Source of the DNA: an uncultured Eubacteriales bacterium
GTDB taxonomy: Bacteria; Bacillota_I; Bacilli_A; RF39; UBA660
DNA length: 44,208 nucleotides
Assembly (NCBI GenBank): GCA_905188025.1
Contig: CAJJKI010000011.1
Location: 1-44,208, forward strand
Direction: 5' to 3'
In this document: piece by piece, positions 41,655-44,208 of the stretch
How the letters are laid out: every line of letters starts with the position of its first letter
Position numbering within the stretch: position 1 is the stretch's first letter
Translations under genes and position numbers: made by a program
Notes under the pieces: generated by a model
Told to the model about the DNA's origin: nothing
Databases searched by the model: none
Seen by the model: the letters and a program-made list of their open reading frames with translations, nothing else

Positions 41655-43430
41655 ATGAAAAAAGAAACAGGGTATCCTAGTGTTGATAAGACACATTTGA
41701 AAGGAACAACATTTTTTGAAAGGCATCCAATTATTCCATCAATGACTTTTTCTCAAATACTAGACTTAATGTTTATGTTACAGGGAAATCATAATATAGT
41801 AGATTGTTTGGATTTGAGAGTGGATGTAAATGATTTTAAGAAAGACAGTTTGATAGTAGCTAAAGCATTACTTGAATTAGGAGTAAAACCTAAAGATATT
41901 ATTACTGTGTCTATGCCTAATTATTACCAGGCTATTCCAGTATTTAAGGCTGCTAATATGATTGGAGCTACAGTTACATATTTGAATCCACTTGCTTCAA
42001 TTGAAGAAACTAAAAGATATTTGAATTTATATGAATCACCAATATTTATAAATACTGATAATATGAGTATTTATGATGAAGAGATAAAGAAAGATACTAA
42101 AGTTAAACATATAATTACAATGAGAGAGAAATTAAGAAATAATAGAGATTTTAATCAAAGTAATGGTTATAGTATAGGAAATAATGATAATGTAGATTTT
42201 CATGAATTAGAAAGAGTTGGAAGTTATCAAAAAGGGAGAATTGGAAAGAGTTTTGGTGGAAAGCAAGATGCATTAATATTATACACTAGTGGATCTACTG
42301 GTAAAGCTAAAAGCTTACTTTTTACAAACGAAAATTTAATTGCTTCTTGTATATATCTAAAAAATTCTACACATGTTCTTAAAGTTACTCCTGATGATTC
42401 TCGTTGGATGAATGTAGTACCATTTATGTATCCATATGGATTTGGAGCTTCAGTATTACAAACATTTTTGAGTGGTAGGGAAGTAATTTTAACACCAAAT
42501 TTAAGTCCTGATAATATTGCTTACTATTATAGTAAAAATCCACATTTAGTATTTGGTAGTCCAGCTCATTTAGAACTTACAAAGAGAAATTTGCCAAAAG
42601 ATCAAAAACTTCCTGGTCTTAAAATATATTTGTCAGGTGGTGATTATTTATCAGTTAATCAATCACATGTTGCAATTGAATTCTTTAAAGAACATGGAGC
42701 AAATGCTACAATTAGTAATTCTTCAGGTACTGGAGAGACTTTGGGTTGTAGTACTAATGCAATGAATGTGCCATATCGTCCTGAAACAGTAGGGCAATTA
42801 GTAGTTGGTCCAAAATATTTAATAGTTAATCCAGATACAATGGAAGAAGTGAAATATGGAGAGACTGGAGTTTTATGTACTTCAGGTAAACATGTATTTA
42901 AAGGATATTATGGAGAGCCTGAAAAAACTGAAGAAGTAATGACAACAATTAATGGAGAAAGATATTATAAGACTGGTAATATTGGATATTTAGATGAAGA
43001 TAGATATTTCACTCTTATAGGTAGATCTTCTAGATTCTTTATTATAAATACTTTAAATAAAGTATATTGTGAGTTAGTACAATTAGTAGTTTCTAATATA
43101 GATATAGTTGATAGTTGTGCTATTGTTCCTAAACCTAATGATGAGAGTTTATATAAATGTAAGGCTTATGTAGTACTTAAAGATGGAGTAATGCCTACTA
43201 AAGAAACTGAAGAATATATAATTAATAAATGTCACGAAACATTTTATGATATAACTACACAGGAAAGTGTTACTTTGAAAGATTATGAAATACCTGAATC
43301 AGTTAGCTTTTTAGATACTTTACCAAGAACAGAAGCTGCTGAAAAGATTAATTATGAATTACTTAAAAAGATGGCTTTTGAAGAGTATGAGAAAGAGAAA
43401 AACTCTAAAGTAAGAAAATTAGAAAAATAG
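41655..43430 (+). CDS. Divergent AMP-forming acyl-CoA synthetase/ligase (ANL superfamily)
   Basis: A 591-aa ANL-family enzyme. The ATP-binding loop LYTSGSTGKAKS (residues 209-220) is clear, as are VVPFMYPYGFGAS, SSGTGET and GYLDEDRYFTLIGRSSRF. The usual TGD of the hinge region, whose Asp holds the AMP ribose, reads KTGN. The C-terminal catalytic Lys motif reads PRTEAAEKI with one residue more than the usual PRTxxGKI. Activity is therefore uncertain. Expected chemistry would be adenylation of a carboxylic acid and transfer to CoA or a carrier. The ATG at 41655 follows GGGGAGTGAT. Substrate unknown; no carrier protein is adjacent. Confidence 0.82.
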   Translation: MKKETGYPSVDKTHLKGTTFFERHPIIPSMTFSQILDLMFMLQGNHNIVDCLDLRVDVNDFKKDSLIVAKALLELGVKPKDIITVSMPNYYQAIPVFKAANMIGATVTYLNPLASIEETKRYLNLYESPIFINTDNMSIYDEEIKKDTKVKHIITMREKLRNNRDFNQSNGYSIGNNDNVDFHELERVGSYQKGRIGKSFGGKQDALILYTSGSTGKAKSLLFTNENLIASCIYLKNSTHVLKVTPDDSRWMNVVPFMYPYGFGASVLQTFLSGREVILTPNLSPDNIAYYYSKNPHLVFGSPAHLELTKRNLPKDQKLPGLKIYLSGGDYLSVNQSHVAIEFFKEHGANATISNSSGTGETLGCSTNAMNVPYRPETVGQLVVGPKYLIVNPDTMEEVKYGETGVLCTSGKHVFKGYYGEPEKTEEVMTTINGERYYKTGNIGYLDEDRYFTLIGRSSRFFIINTLNKVYCELVQLVVSNIDIVDSCAIVPKPNDESLYKCKAYVVLKDGVMPTKETEEYIINKCHETFYDITTQESVTLKDYEIPESVSFLDTLPRTEAAEKINYELLKKMAFEEYEKEKNSKVRKLEK

Positions 43431-43435
43431 TTTGT

Positions 43436-43467
43436 AGAGAATAACAATAGTTTATTCTCTTTTTTTG
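43436..43467 (+). terminator. Rho-independent terminator
   Basis: A 9-bp perfect stem (AGAGAATAA pairing with TTATTCTCT) followed by a run of seven T. Confidence 0.9.
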
Positions 43468-43474
43468 AATATTA

Positions 43475-43483
43475 TGATATAAT
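43475..43483 (+). promoter_or_regulatory. Extended -10 element of the last gene
   Basis: TGA-TATAAT without a convincing -35 box at 17 bp (TTCTCT lies inside the terminator stem). The TG extension may compensate. Confidence 0.5.
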
Positions 43484-43508
43484 CGATTTATATGATAGGA
43501 GTGATATG

Positions 43509-44208
43509 ATGGCTAGCGGTATTTATTTTCCAATAGCGGCTTTAGGTTTTGCATTGTTGACAGTTATTACATTTTATGTTAAAAAACCAATTAAATCAAC
43601 GGAAACAAGAATATATAAATATTTGATGATTTCTAATCTTTTGGGCTTGGTATTAGAATTTGATTGTACATTTGCATCTTATATTAGTAATACATTACCA
43701 AAAATTAGTGATTTTATTTTAAAAACTTATTTGGTATATAATTTAATATGGACATTAATTCTTACTATATATGTTTTGTATATATCAGTTGATACTAATA
43801 TACTTAGTAAGTACAAAAATAATTTAAAGTTTCTTGTAGGATTGATATCAGTAGTTAGTGTTTATTTTATATATCATTTGGAATGTATTTTAGTAATACA
43901 AGATAATTTTAGAGTTAGATATACTGAAGGACCTAGTGTTAATTTTACTTATACAATATGTGGTGTTTTGATATTTATAATAGTTTTATTAATGTTTAGA
44001 AATAGAAAAAATTTAAGTAATAAAAGATATATACCTATTTTTATATTTTTAGTTGCAATAGTATTGGGAATTATTATTCAAAAAAATATTCCTGGGTTAT
44101 TAATTATGACTTATGTTGAGACACTTACTGTAGCTATTATGTATCATACAATTGAGAATCCTGATATGAAATTACTTAAAGAAATGCATGAAGCTAAAGA
44201 GATAAGTG
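43509..44208 (+). CDS. Seven-helix membrane sensor, probably histidine kinase (5' part)
   Basis: The visible 233 residues contain about seven membrane helices, ending with TVAIMYHTIENPDMKLLKEMHEAKEIS just before the window edge. A multi-helix N-terminus followed by HTIENPD and a helical signalling linker is, from memory, typical of membrane histidine kinases in uncultured Bacilli; the catalytic domains would lie beyond the window. AGGAG lies 7 bases before the chosen ATG at 43509; an adjacent ATG at 43506 is less well spaced. The 3' end is missing. Confidence 0.65.
   Translation, partial: MASGIYFPIAALGFALLTVITFYVKKPIKSTETRIYKYLMISNLLGLVLEFDCTFASYISNTLPKISDFILKTYLVYNLIWTLILTIYVLYISVDTNILSKYKNNLKFLVGLISVVSVYFIYHLECILVIQDNFRVRYTEGPSVNFTYTICGVLIFIIVLLMFRNRKNLSNKRYIPIFIFLVAIVLGIIIQKNIPGLLIMTYVETLTVAIMYHTIENPDMKLLKEMHEAKEIS

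Noticed and set aside
1..44208. Mycoplasma genetic code (TGA read as Trp)
   Set aside because: Several conserved genes end at TGA at the expected length and all Trp codons seen are TGG.
1..44208. CRISPR arrays, tRNA or rRNA genes, insertion sequences
   Set aside because: No regularly spaced repeats, tRNA-like or rRNA-like stretches or transposase frames were seen on either strand.

Overview
The window is very AT-rich, low-GC Gram-positive-type chromosomal DNA. Gene content (RecA, S2/EF-Ts, LspA, YmfF/YmfH-like M16 proteins, LTA-synthase-like enzymes), GGAGG-type ribosome binding sites and TTGACA/TATAAT promoters, often with an extended TGn -10, point to an uncultured member of the Bacilli/Tenericutes radiation. 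TGA is a genuine stop (for example at the ends of lspA and of the F1 beta-like gene) and Trp is TGG, so the mycoplasma code is not used. Lineage is inferred from gene content; no rRNA or tRNA gene is visible.

Region 1 (1-14.9 kb) holds envelope and housekeeping genes. A GT2 glycosyltransferase fragment and two divergently transcribed LTA-synthase-like proteins come first. recA follows, with a LexA-like box. Convergent to recA are a phosphodiester glycosidase and a membrane-anchored repeat protein. Next come an EIIB-like protein without its catalytic Cys, a sensor kinase whose promoter carries tandem Spo0A-type boxes, and a stand-alone Smr protein. Two rRNA-modification-type genes are on the minus strand, followed by a pseudopilin-lspA-rluD-rhomboid operon.

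Region 2 (15.0-32.5 kb) is the most unusual part. Three single-pass membrane proteins (1921, 493 and 243 aa) are predicted to project outwards; the first two have Gly/Ser/Asn-rich linkers and fibronectin-III-like repeats. Directly downstream, behind its own strong promoter, is an F1-type ATPase operon in the order c-like, b/delta-like, alpha, beta, epsilon-like, 5-TM protein, gamma-like, coiled-coil protein. Alpha and beta keep their catalytic residues, but the c-like subunit has Ala in place of the ion-binding carboxylate and no recognisable subunit a is present. This suggests a rotary ATPase that has lost ion translocation and may work with the surface proteins. A highly expressed-looking surface protein with a SipW-type N-terminus and an unknown membrane protein follow.

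Region 3 (32.5-36.4 kb) is a small DNA-damage/defence-flavoured cluster: a DUF1016-type PD-(D/E)XK nuclease, RadC, and DinD with a truncated tandem copy made by a 345-bp duplication that also copied the tail of radC. A DeoD-type phosphorylase follows.

Region 4 (36.4-44.2 kb) is housekeeping again: a YmfF/YmfH-like M16 pair, rpsB with an added Rho-N-like C-terminal domain, tsf, a small unknown protein, a divergent AMP-forming ligase, and the N-terminal membrane part of a sensor-type protein cut by the window edge.
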